From positions 1 to 17,049 of the forward strand of contig CADDZH010000110.1 of assembly GCA_902812455.1 (NCBI GenBank): a stretch of 17,049 nt of DNA, given 5' to 3'. This document shows, one piece after another, positions 6,793 to 13,753 of the stretch. The number at the start of each line of letters is the position of its first letter. Position 1 is the stretch's first letter. This DNA is from Chloroflexota bacterium (lineage in GTDB: Bacteria; Chloroflexota; Ktedonobacteria; Ktedonobacterales; Ktedonobacteraceae). A program made the position numbers and the translations under genes. The notes beneath the pieces were generated by a model. The model was not told where the DNA came from. It saw only the letters and a program-made list of their open reading frames with translations, and did not search any database.

Positions 6793-7941
6793 TTAGGCAG
6801 AGTTATACCGCCTAATATACCAACGTTTGGCCTCGTCCATACCAAAAATGCCTGGATGAGTATGCAGTATCTTGCGAAGGTAGATTTCAGGATGCTTCCC
6901 ACGCGGCACATAACCCTCCTCCTGCATCCGCCGAGAGAGTTCGGCAACGCTGAGCGGACCAGCCGCATTTGCCAGTATCCTGCTCGCGTAATCGCGCACT
7001 GTTTTCTGTGGCTTGATGACACGTTGAGATGCAGCAATAATAGCACTGGCCTTCTCTGCCTCCCTTTTCAGCCGATCATAATCTTCCATTACTGTACGCA
7101 AGCTATCTCCTACTCGCTGCAACGAAGCTTGCACATGAGGTTTTACTGTACGAAACCGTTCTTGTAGCCAGGTTCGAGATGGACGATAGAGCCAGGCTGC
7201 TCCGCCAGCAACGAGGAGAGAAAGCAAGATGCCCAAGAGAATGCGTTTATCGACCTTGCACACGAACTCAAAAAGGGAGGAGAGAGCTGCTATGGTCATC
7301 TCAAGCGCGAATATTCCTGTAGCATTGAGGTAGACCACTATAGCCTCGCGCTTCCCTTTATCTCGGTATGCGCAGGTCACGATAGCTGAGTACTGAGATA
7401 GAGTACCAAACGAAGCCAGATCGGCATCATTGGAGATCACTGTGTGGGGACGAATAAGTTCAATGAGTTGTCCCGTTTGAAGGTCCGTAAGGTCTCGTCG
7501 CTCAAGAGCCGCTAATCTAGCGCTAGCACGAGGCATGCCAGAAGGGTCTACGAAGCGAATCCAAGGAGCATACTCCTTCTCCCAGACATGCAAGGCTTCC
7601 TGTGGATTAATCCCCCATTGAGGCATCAATTCAGTGATCTTGCGTGGCATCTCATCGCGCACATTGACTGAAGCAAAAACCTTCACGCCTCCCAGCTTTG
7701 CCCCATAAAGCAAGGCAGTCTGACGCCGTTTCTTGAGTGCATATTTGATGTCGTTGAGGAACATACATGTATCGAACACACACACTTCAATACGAACACC
7801 GACCACGTCAAGCAGATGATCAACTAACTGCTCATCACGTGTAAGGAAGTAGAGCACGTCATAGGCATTTTCGAGTAACGTTTGTCCCGGTTCGAGCTGC
7901 TCAATAAGACGGCTCAGAAGATTATCGAGCGTTTCACCCAT
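6793..7941 (-). CDS. Membrane-anchored PIN-domain protein with C-terminal winged-helix (HARE-HTH-like) domain
   Basis: A 382-residue protein. A PIN-like nuclease domain spans about 50-190: CVFDTCMFLNDI (D57, D64), RDEM (E97), a DLTDLQTG stretch (D150, D153) and ISNDADLASFG (D172, D174) give the spaced acidic residues that bind metal in PIN RNases. A short hydrophobic stretch lies at about 208-224. A clear transmembrane segment follows at about 234-252 (ILLGILLSLLVAGGAAWLY) with basic residues on its C-terminal side, then a charged helical linker (about 255-312). Residues about 314-378 (RDYASRILANAAGPLSVAELSRRM...KRWYIRR) resemble a HARE-HTH winged helix. Topology is probably PIN and HTH on one cytoplasmic face, or separated by the membrane; this cannot be decided here. 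No antitoxin gene adjoins. GGTGAT precedes ATG 7941 by 7 nt. Domain order is odd; function unknown. Confidence 0.75.
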   Translation of the reverse strand: MGETLDNLLSRLIEQLEPGQTLLENAYDVLYFLTRDEQLVDHLLDVVGVRIEVCVFDTCMFLNDIKYALKKRRQTALLYGAKLGGVKVFASVNVRDEMPRKITELMPQWGINPQEALHVWEKEYAPWIRFVDPSGMPRASARLAALERRDLTDLQTGQLIELIRPHTVISNDADLASFGTLSQYSAIVTCAYRDKGKREAIVVYLNATGIFALEMTIAALSSLFEFVCKVDKRILLGILLSLLVAGGAAWLYRPSRTWLQERFRTVKPHVQASLQRVGDSLRTVMEDYDRLKREAEKASAIIAASQRVIKPQKTVRDYASRILANAAGPLSVAELSRRMQEEGYVPRGKHPEIYLRKILHTHPGIFGMDEAKRWYIRRYNSA

Positions 7942-8555
7942 ACACTATCACCGAATAAGGTAGGTAACATACAACAGGACTATTACCAGTAGCAATCGTC
8001 CGTGCTAGAGTAGCTCTTCGCCTTCCATTATCCCCCTGCATTTGCGGTATGTCAAGAACAGAACTACATATGTGCAAGAATCGCTCTAAGAAGACGAACA
8101 TAAGGCATTTTAGAGTCAGTAGATCAGCTTTCACATCGAGGCTAAGTACTCAATGGGTATCCTTTTCCCTTTCGGAACATCCACCATTAATGGCAAAGCC
8201 ATATATTAACTTCCAGAGCACCAGAAACAATGGTAAAAACACACTGATTTGACAGCAATCCCCGCGAAAATGAGCGAATATAAGTGAACAGCAGCGAACG
8301 AACGCGAGAGATAAACCAGCCGGGGAGGCCAATCGAGGGAAGTATGAAGGATAGCAAAAAGGTAAGGGTGAGAACACATCTCCATTAAGAATTACTATCG
8401 TGTAGCAGCCCATATATCAACGCCGCAACAAAAATAGCTACCGCCGGTGCTAGCAGTAAAACTAATAGACTGATAGACACTGGCAGACAATATCACACAG
8501 AACATCTCCCTCGCGTCCAGCAAAAAAGACGGCGTGGAACCCTTATACAGCTCCT
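7942..8555. other. Gene-free stretch with the PIN gene promoter
   Basis: This 614-bp gap contains the promoter at 8027-8055 near its left end. The rest shows only short open frames without ribosome binding sites or recognisable protein character (for example 8150-8413 on the complement). I see no tRNA, repeat array or strong hairpin. Confidence 0.6.
8027..8055 (-). promoter_or_regulatory. Sigma70-type promoter of the PIN-domain gene
   Basis: On the complementary strand a perfect TTGACA (8055-8050) and GATAAT (8032-8027, one mismatch) are separated by exactly 17 bp. Transcription would begin near 8020, giving a leader of about 80 nt before ATG 7941. It is the best canonical promoter I found in the window. 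Confidence 0.75.
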
Positions 8556-9077
8556 CTACCCGTGCCTCGATACGGCGTACACAATAACAGCGATAGTGAA
8601 AAGCACTAACAGCAGGAGCGTAATACTGGAGAGCACAAGCCCGATAATGGCCAGAGCTTTACGTGAAGTTGAGCGGCACCCCAGAGCTGACAGGACAATG
8701 CCTACAATGGAAAGTGGAAAGCCCCCGAGCCAGGCGATGGCGGCCAGCGCAGTAATTCGCGAAAAAAGACTTGCGAACACAAAAACACAAATGATACCCA
8801 GGATGAACCCTGCCAGGGCCAGGCCACGATTTCGATCCGGCTTTGGTACAACCATAGAAGCATTATAAGCAGGATAGACGCCTGCGGGAGGATATGCCGG
8901 TTGCGTTGGCGCGGGCCAGGGCCTGTATGATGGCTGGGATGGTTGCTGAGGAGTAGCCCCATATGGTTGGGAATAGCTCTCCTGCCATTGGGGAAATGGT
9001 GGATTATAGCTTGTGACTGGCTCTGCTTGTGGCTGATATGGTGATTGATTGTAGTCCGGCTGCAACTGTTGTGCCAT
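8556..9077 (-). CDS. Small Pro/Gln/Tyr-rich three-TM membrane protein (DUF4190-like)
   Basis: A 173-residue protein. Residues 1-80 are low-complexity and rich in Pro, Gln, Tyr and Ser (YRPWPAPTQPAYPPAG), probably a disordered cytoplasmic tail. Then come hydrophobic segments at about 85-104 (LALAGFILGIICVFVFASLF), 109-133 (ALAAIAWLGGFPLSIVGIVL) and 141-168 (ALAIIGLVLSSITLLLLVLF). The pattern of a proline-rich tail, an N-R-x-L-A-L-A-G-F-I-L-G start and a small soluble loop between TM segments is that of DUF4190-type proteins found in actinobacteria and Chloroflexota. A strong AAGGAGAG site (9091-9084) lies 6 nt before ATG 9077. It is divergent from the phosphoesterase gene. No function is known to me. 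Confidence 0.75.
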   Translation of the reverse strand: MAQQLQPDYNQSPYQPQAEPVTSYNPPFPQWQESYSQPYGATPQQPSQPSYRPWPAPTQPAYPPAGVYPAYNASMVVPKPDRNRGLALAGFILGIICVFVFASLFSRITALAAIAWLGGFPLSIVGIVLSALGCRSTSRKALAIIGLVLSSITLLLLVLFTIAVIVYAVSRHG

Positions 9078-9247
9078 GCTTTGCTCTCCTTCGACTTGAA
9101 AAAAAGCCGCTGTAAAAGGATTTCTATTGTGTAGACGCTGGAGAGCAAGATTTTTTGGGCATACGTCTACATGATGATGTTTAACGACCAGATGTGTTAT
9201 ACTTCTATTACCTCAACGGGTAAATATTAATAAATAAGGAGACAAAC
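9078..9247. promoter_or_regulatory. Divergent promoter region
   Basis: The 170 bp between the two divergent genes contain TATACT (9198-9203) as a candidate -10 for the + gene, and on the complement TTTACC with TATAAC at 17 bp spacing for the - gene, overlapping it. The + gene has no clear -35. An 8-bp inverted repeat TGTAGACG (9130-9137) / CGTCTACA (9164-9171) could be a regulator site, but it is short. Confidence 0.35.
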
Positions 9248-10414
9248 ATGCAATCACAGTCTGGCAACCCTACACGACGCTTTGGCCGCCTGTTACCCAC
9301 CGCAAACCAACTCACTATTCGCCAGCAACCCGAAACAGCAGCCAGGCAAGCACCCCAGCCATTACCCCGGCCAACAGGACAGCCACCATTTCATCTCTCG
9401 CTTGACCAGGTACTTCCCCCTGCAACCGTGCAATCCATTCAGTCCTCTGGACGTCTCGTTTTTCATCTCGTCGGTGATACTGGCGGCGTGAAAACCCCGC
9501 AAGACCAGGAGATCGTTGCTATGCACATGGAGGAAGATTTTAGCGCTTCCGATCTGGCGGCGAGACCGGCTTTCTTCTACCACCTGGGCGATGTCGTCTA
9601 TTATTATGGAGGAGCGGGCGATTACTACGGGCAATTTTATGAGCCATACATACACTATAATGCGCCGATCCTCGCTATCCCCGGCAATCACGACGGCGAT
9701 ATCGATCCGGCCAATCCGTCAACCCCCTCGCTTGCAGCCTTCGTTGAGAATTTCTGCTCCACAGAGCCACACCTTTCCAGCGAAGCAGGCGATAGTGGGC
9801 GCGATACTATGACGGAGCCTAATGTTTACTGGACGCTGGAAACGCCCTTCCTGACATTCATCGGCCTGTATACCAACGTCCCTGAAGGCGGCTGGATGGA
9901 CAACAACCAGATCGCCTGGCTTCAGTCGGAACTGTCGTCGGCGCCACAGGATAAAGCGCTCATTGTCACCATGCACCACCCGATCTACTCAGCGGACACC
10001 TATCACAGTGGCAGCGCCTACATGAGCAATATCCTCGACCAAGCTATTCAGGCGACCGGGCGTGTACCGGATGCTGTCTTCGCCGGTCACGTGCATAACT
10101 ACCAGCGATTCACGCGCCAGTTCAATGGCCGCGATATTCCGTATATCGTTGCTGGCGCCGGTGGTTACTGGAACCTGCACTACATGCAAAAGGTGAATGG
10201 CCAACCAATCAAAACGCCTTACCAGGTGCCGGGTGAGGATGTCACGCTGGAAAGCTACTGTGACGACCATCATGGCTACCTGCTTATGCAGGTCGATGGT
10301 CAAACGCTCAAAGGCCAGTATTTCTCCGTCCCGCGCCTGCACGAATCCTGGCGCGCCCCTGCTCAACAGATCGATTCGTTCACGCTCAACTGGCAAACGC
10401 ACAAGCTGCAATAA
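9248..10414 (+). CDS. Calcineurin-like metallophosphoesterase
   Basis: Predicted dinuclear-metal phosphoesterase of 388 residues. The five family motifs appear in order: GD(T) with D77 (HLVGDTGG), GD at 114-115 (HLGDVVYY), GNHD (146-149), the MHHP stretch (242-245), and GHVH (280-283) followed by NYQR as in purple-acid-phosphatase-like members. The N-terminal 65 residues are Pro/Gln-rich (PRPTGQPPFHL) and probably disordered. There is no signal peptide, so the enzyme should act in the cytoplasm, unlike most purple acid phosphatase relatives. AAGGAG (9236-9241) lies 6 nt before ATG 9248. It ends 2 nt before the end of the convergent partition-like gene. Substrate unknown; nucleotides, phosphoproteins or phosphate esters are all possible. 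Confidence 0.9.
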   Translation: MQSQSGNPTRRFGRLLPTANQLTIRQQPETAARQAPQPLPRPTGQPPFHLSLDQVLPPATVQSIQSSGRLVFHLVGDTGGVKTPQDQEIVAMHMEEDFSASDLAARPAFFYHLGDVVYYYGGAGDYYGQFYEPYIHYNAPILAIPGNHDGDIDPANPSTPSLAAFVENFCSTEPHLSSEAGDSGRDTMTEPNVYWTLETPFLTFIGLYTNVPEGGWMDNNQIAWLQSELSSAPQDKALIVTMHHPIYSADTYHSGSAYMSNILDQAIQATGRVPDAVFAGHVHNYQRFTRQFNGRDIPYIVAGAGGYWNLHYMQKVNGQPIKTPYQVPGEDVTLESYCDDHHGYLLMQVDGQTLKGQYFSVPRLHESWRAPAQQIDSFTLNWQTHKLQ

Positions 10415-10416
10415 GC

Positions 10417-10791
10417 TCACATGCTGGCCCAGTATTCCGCAGCCTCGTCTGCATTCTCCTCCATATCGGGTGAAGCACTCACAATGCTCTCCCGATCTGG
10501 ATGGCCATTGGCCTGCGAGGCGCTTCCGCTAGAGTTTGCGCTGGCCGCTTCCTCTCTCCCATCTGTGTTAGCAATGGCGGCATGCATAGCGGCCAGCGAT
10601 CTATTTGCACCTGCATGCAGGCCTCCCCGGGCCACCAGCTCATAATACTCGGTCAGGCGAAGGGCTATCAACTTGCCCGGTTCATCTATCAGGTGATACT
10701 TCAATGCATCTTGCCACAGCGACTCCAGCGCAAACGAGTTCTTGAGCAAACCAACGTTAAAGTACATGTATTTCTCAGGTTCTTGTGACAT
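10417..10791 (-). CDS. Small ParR-like partner of the actin-like ATPase
   Basis: A 124-residue protein with no family I can name from sequence alone. Residues about 5-55 form a compact predicted fold (YMYFNVGLLKNSFALESLW, GKLIALRLTEYYELVA). Residues about 60-124 are low-complexity, rich in Ala/Ser/Asn/Glu and acidic at the end. That layout, a DNA-binding N-terminus with a flexible acidic tail that contacts the filament, is how ParR adaptors are built, and the position directly after an actin-like gene (37-nt gap, same strand) is the parM-parR order. The assignment rests mostly on context. Start ATG 10791 is preceded by GAAGGAAGGATGT; the longer in-frame ORF to 11070 is an overlap with parM. 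Confidence 0.55.
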   Translation of the reverse strand: MSQEPEKYMYFNVGLLKNSFALESLWQDALKYHLIDEPGKLIALRLTEYYELVARGGLHAGANRSLAAMHAAIANTDGREEAASANSSGSASQANGHPDRESIVSASPDMEENADEAAEYWASM

Positions 10792-10828
10792 ACATCCTTC
10801 CTTCTGTCTATATCTACAGGTGTATTTT

Positions 10829-11923
10829 CTATAGTTGTACTTTGGCGCCATTGGCCTGGACTTTGCGTATAAGGAGACGACCGGCCAGGCTACAATAGCC
10901 CTGGGCATTGGCGTGGATAGGATCGTCTGGACGCGAGAGATGCGGGATACGCTTCTTGAGTAGATTGTAGAAGTAATAGACGCCTCCGCCGATATGCAAA
11001 ACAGGCTTGAAGCTGGCGGCCACCGCATCGCGGTCGCTCTGTCGCCAGGCGGCAGCCACGAACGAAACAATCTCGCTTCCCACCTGCGCCACGGCTTCCT
11101 TGGCCAGCCATTCTAACTGGTGCGGGCTGATCGTTTTCCCATACACCGCTATATCAGGATAGCTGATCGTGCCGTTTGAGGCATAGGCATACATGATTTC
11201 GCGGGCCTCGAGCAAAGAGAGGGGGCGCTCATATTCGCTCTCGAAGGTATCCATGAGCATCTGGGTAGCCGACTCCACCCCTAACGGTTTGCCTCTACAA
11301 TAGTCGGTGACAGGAACCTGGCCACGCGCCACGTATAGATCCGTCGTGCGACCTCCGATGTCAATCACGGCGCTCTCCGTCGTCTTGCTACTCGCTTTTT
11401 CGCCATAGGTGATGAGAGCGCCGGCGCCTTCCATCACTACCGTGGCGACTTCGACGGTTACGCGCCGGTAGGTCTTGCCATTATCTAGCGTAAAAATATG
11501 CGTTCCATCCAAAGCGGCCTTAATGCTGTTGCGCAGGGCCACATTCTTGATGTAGGTTTCAGCCGGCAATCCTGTGACAACGTAGAGGCCAAATTCAATA
11601 TCAGGGATGAGCGATGCCGCCACAGTTAGCAGGCCGCGCAGGCTGTACTTGCTTGCATAGCGCTGGATATCCCCACGCCCATGGTATACATCGGTTGCCT
11701 GCTGCAACGCTAATTCACCTACGGAATAAGCCATTGCTTCGTCATGAAACTGGAAGGTATGCGAGTTAGAATGATCGACTTTGACGCCCAGATTGCGCAT
11801 CGCGGTGGTGTCAGCCTTGGCAAAGGCCGTAGGAATGCTGCGACAGCGCATTTGCCCATCAATAACGGTGACTCCGCCCACCTGAGAATTGCCAAAGTCG
11901 TGCCCATAGGGATACCACTTCAT
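10829..11923 (-). CDS. parM: ParM/StbA-type actin-like ATPase
   Basis: A 364-residue protein of the actin/Hsp70 ATPase superfamily, ParM-like branch. The phosphate-1 loop is HDFGNSQVGG (8-17, D9 and N12), the phosphate-2 loop is VIDIGGRTTDLYV (186-198, D188 and T193-D195), the adenosine motif is LHIGGGVYYF (309-318), and the C-terminal PIHANAQGYCSLAG (335-348) is typical of ParM-family proteins (family consensus ANxxGY). ParM forms ATP-dependent filaments that push replicated DNA molecules apart through an adaptor bound to a centromere. AAGGAG (11936-11931) precedes ATG 11923 by 7 nt. A small gene follows after 37 nt and a run of short repeats lies directly upstream. The symbol reflects family; whether it still serves segregation on a chromosome is open. 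Confidence 0.8.
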   Translation of the reverse strand: MKWYPYGHDFGNSQVGGVTVIDGQMRCRSIPTAFAKADTTAMRNLGVKVDHSNSHTFQFHDEAMAYSVGELALQQATDVYHGRGDIQRYASKYSLRGLLTVAASLIPDIEFGLYVVTGLPAETYIKNVALRNSIKAALDGTHIFTLDNGKTYRRVTVEVATVVMEGAGALITYGEKASSKTTESAVIDIGGRTTDLYVARGQVPVTDYCRGKPLGVESATQMLMDTFESEYERPLSLLEAREIMYAYASNGTISYPDIAVYGKTISPHQLEWLAKEAVAQVGSEIVSFVAAAWRQSDRDAVAASFKPVLHIGGGVYYFYNLLKKRIPHLSRPDDPIHANAQGYCSLAGRLLIRKVQANGAKVQL

Positions 11924-12014
11924 AAATGAGCTCCTTATATGTTCCTTTTTGCTATCTTGCCGGGTTAGTAGCTTTGTACGGCTCCCCCTCTTTGGATAGA
12001 AACGTATGAATACA

Positions 12015-12070
12015 CTACGAGCAACACCAGGCAGTACCAGCTAGTACCAATGTGGTTACAAGCTACCAGC
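12015..12070. repeat. Degenerate near-10-bp tandem repeats upstream of parM (candidate parC)
   Basis: Units resembling GTACCAGC recur at roughly helical spacing: CTACGAGC (12015), ACACCAGG (12024), GTACCAGC (12034), GTACCAAT (12044), a weaker GTTACAAG (12055) and CTACCAGC (12063). An inverted relative, GTAGCTTTGTA (11968-11978), lies closer to parM. Direct repeats of about 10-11 bp upstream of parM are the ParR-binding centromere in type II systems such as plasmid R1. The units are degenerate, so this is a candidate only. Confidence 0.4.
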
Positions 12071-12125
12071 AGCGCGTTCATCACAAAACGGGGATCGCTT
12101 AGCAATCGTGTATGGTAGGGATAAC

Positions 12126-12258
12126 CCCATAGGCGTTAACTTCAGGCTGCGTACAGCCATGTCATGCTGAGCGCAGCGAAGCATCCGCTGCCCCTCGACA
12201 GAGATCCTTCGCTTCACTCAGCATGACATATTTGGCATCTTATGTTAACGCCTATGGG
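12126..12258. mobile_element. MITE-like element with 15-bp perfect terminal inverted repeats
   Basis: CCCATAGGCGTTAAC (12126-12140) and GTTAACGCCTATGGG (12244-12258) are perfect 15-bp inverted repeats bounding 133 bp. The trinucleotide AAC flanks both ends (12123-12125 and 12259-12261) and could be a 3-bp target duplication. Inside lies a third copy of the TGTCAT-type palindrome (12159-12229). It has no coding capacity, so any movement would need a transposase elsewhere. Confidence 0.55.
12159..12229. repeat. Palindromic repeat copy 3 (TGTCATGCTGAGCG family)
   Basis: The 23-nt arms at 12159-12181 and 12207-12229 match as an inverted repeat at 21 of 23 positions; each outer end reads ATGTCATGCTGAG inward. 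The loop is 25 nt. It is shorter and more symmetrical than copies 1 and 2, shares the GAGATCCTTCGC segment with copy 2, and sits inside a larger inverted-repeat unit. Confidence 0.8.
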
Positions 12259-12280
12259 AACAACCCTTGCGGTTGTCCTG

Positions 12281-12289
12281 TGATATAAT
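12281..12289 (+). promoter_or_regulatory. Extended -10 promoter of cmk
   Basis: TGATATAAT is a perfect extended -10 (TG-N-TATAAT). The -35 position (about 12261-12266) has no consensus and abuts the right end of the MITE-like element. Transcription would start near 12296, about 34 nt before the cmk ATG. Confidence 0.6.
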
Positions 12290-12329
12290 CCCTGACAGTA
12301 TCGGAGTTCGTAAATGCTGGGGAGGAGCA

Positions 12330-13016
12330 ATGAAGCGGCCAGGATGTATCGCCATTGATGGGCCTGCGGGATCGGGCAAGAGCACGATCGGTGAGCGGCT
12401 AGCCGAGCGCCTGGGATACCTGTATATAGATACCGGGGCCATGTACCGGGCAGTCACCTGGCTGGCCCTCAAGCAAGGAGTTGATATCCACGATGGACCG
12501 GCGCTGGGGGAGCTTGCGCGACATGCCAGCATCGTTATCAGCCGCCCGCAGGTGCGTGATGGGCGCCAGTATACAGTCAGCGTCAACGGGCAGGATGTGA
12601 CATGGGATATTCGCAGCCCGGAGGTTACGGGCAATGTCTCAACCGTCTCGGCCCATCCAGAAGTGCGCGCTATTTTGATCGCCCAGCAGCGTGCTATGGC
12701 GCAGCAGGAAGGCGTGGTCATGGTTGGACGCGACATCGGCGCGGTGGTCCTGCCGGATGCCCAACTCAAAATCTATCTTACGGCCAGCCTGCAAGAGCGA
12801 GCGCGCCGCCGTTATGCCGAACTGGTCGAGCGCCTGGGCGAAGGCAATCCTGCTCTCCCATCAATACAGGATGTGTTGCAGGACATCGAGCGCCGCGACG
12901 AGATCGATCGCGACAATATGCGCCCCGCGCCAGATGCCATTGTCATTCACACCGATCACCTCAGCATCCAGGAAGTTCTGCAGGTCATCTATCGTTACCT
13001 GGAGGATCCGGCATGA
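12330..13016 (+). CDS. cmk: Cytidylate kinase
   Basis: Phosphorylates CMP and dCMP to CDP and dCDP using ATP, in the cytoplasm, feeding CTP recycling and phospholipid precursors. The 228-residue length is normal. The P-loop GPAGSGKST is at 11-19; YIDTGAMYRAVTWLAL (about 32-47) is the CMP-binding signature; MVGRDIGAVVLPDA and the closing RRDEIDRDNMRPAPDA are also characteristic. ATG 12330 is chosen because GGGGAGGAG lies just upstream and the product then starts right before the first beta strand; the in-frame extension to 12267 would run into the promoter. The stop overlaps the next start by ATGA, so cmk and plsC should be translationally coupled. Confidence 0.95.
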   Translation: MKRPGCIAIDGPAGSGKSTIGERLAERLGYLYIDTGAMYRAVTWLALKQGVDIHDGPALGELARHASIVISRPQVRDGRQYTVSVNGQDVTWDIRSPEVTGNVSTVSAHPEVRAILIAQQRAMAQQEGVVMVGRDIGAVVLPDAQLKIYLTASLQERARRRYAELVERLGEGNPALPSIQDVLQDIERRDEIDRDNMRPAPDAIVIHTDHLSIQEVLQVIYRYLEDPA

Positions 13017-13753
13017 AACAGGATCAGCAAGATGCCACTACTTCACCAGATATTCAGGAAAAGCCCGTAAAAAGCAAGCTGGCCAAGCGTCAGAAAAACT
13101 ACTATGAACCCTATGTGACTCCGCGCATCCTTTATGAAATGATACGCTTGTTCGCTATGGTTGTCTTTTCCTTGACGCTCCGCCTGCGCCTGCGCGGCCT
13201 CCAAAACGTTCCCAGGAAAGGCCCGTTCATCATTGCTGCCAATCATCTCGACTGGACTGATGTGCCGCTCATTGTCATGCATGTGCATCACAGAGCGGTC
13301 TACATGGCTAAAGAAGAATACTTTATGAACAAGAAGATGCGCTGGCTCGTGCGCTTCATGGGCTCCTTTCCAGTGAAGCGCGGCGAAGCTGACCGCCAGG
13401 CGTTGCGCACCGCCGAAGAGCAGATCAAGAAGGGCAACATGCTGGTCATTTTTCCCGAAGGAACGCGCAGCCGGACGTATACAATGGCCAGGGCGCACTC
13501 CGGCATGGGCATGATCGCGCTGCGTACAGGCGTTCCCGTCGTGCCGGTAGCCATCTGGGGCAGCGAAAAAGTCTTCAAGAAGTTCAGGACGCCCGTGACG
13601 ATCTCTTACGGCCAGCCGATAGTATTGAAGCCCAAAGGCAACAAGATTACCCGCGAGGACATCGACGAGGCCACAGAAACGATCATGCACAAGATCGCCG
13701 AGATGCTGCCACCACAATATCGCGGAGTCTATGGAGCTACGCCGGGCAAATAA
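13013..13753 (+). CDS. plsC: 1-acyl-sn-glycerol-3-phosphate acyltransferase (PlsC family)
   Basis: Transfers a fatty acyl chain to lysophosphatidic acid to give phosphatidic acid at the inner membrane face. In 246 residues, the four acyltransferase motifs are clear: NHLDWTD (77-83, the H-x4-D catalytic pair H78/D83), a basic region FPVKRGEADRQAL (119-131), FPEGTRSR (147-154), and GVPVVPVAIWG (173-183). A hydrophobic stretch at about 44-57 probably anchors it to the membrane. The N-terminal 30 residues are charged and polar. It begins within the cmk stop codon, a cmk-plsC linkage also seen in other bacteria. Its 3' end overlaps the convergent helicase gene by 17 bp. Confidence 0.92.
   Translation: MKQDQQDATTSPDIQEKPVKSKLAKRQKNYYEPYVTPRILYEMIRLFAMVVFSLTLRLRLRGLQNVPRKGPFIIAANHLDWTDVPLIVMHVHHRAVYMAKEEYFMNKKMRWLVRFMGSFPVKRGEADRQALRTAEEQIKKGNMLVIFPEGTRSRTYTMARAHSGMGMIALRTGVPVVPVAIWGSEKVFKKFRTPVTISYGQPIVLKPKGNKITREDIDEATETIMHKIAEMLPPQYRGVYGATPGK

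Larger units (their letters stand above)
11924..12329. other. Divergent regulatory region between parM-like gene and cmk
   Basis: This 406-bp gap holds, left to right, the parM ribosome binding site, degenerate short repeats at 12015-12070, a MITE-like element at 12126-12258, and the cmk promoter at 12281-12289. I could not find a convincing parM promoter. Confidence 0.65.

Noticed and set aside
9130..9171. 8-bp inverted repeat as an operator between divergent genes
   Set aside because: Too short and too widely spaced (26 bp) to claim on its own; mentioned only in the region entry.
10792..11070. N-terminal extension of the ParR-like gene
   Set aside because: This part overlaps the end of parM in another frame; the ATG at 10791 has a good ribosome binding site.
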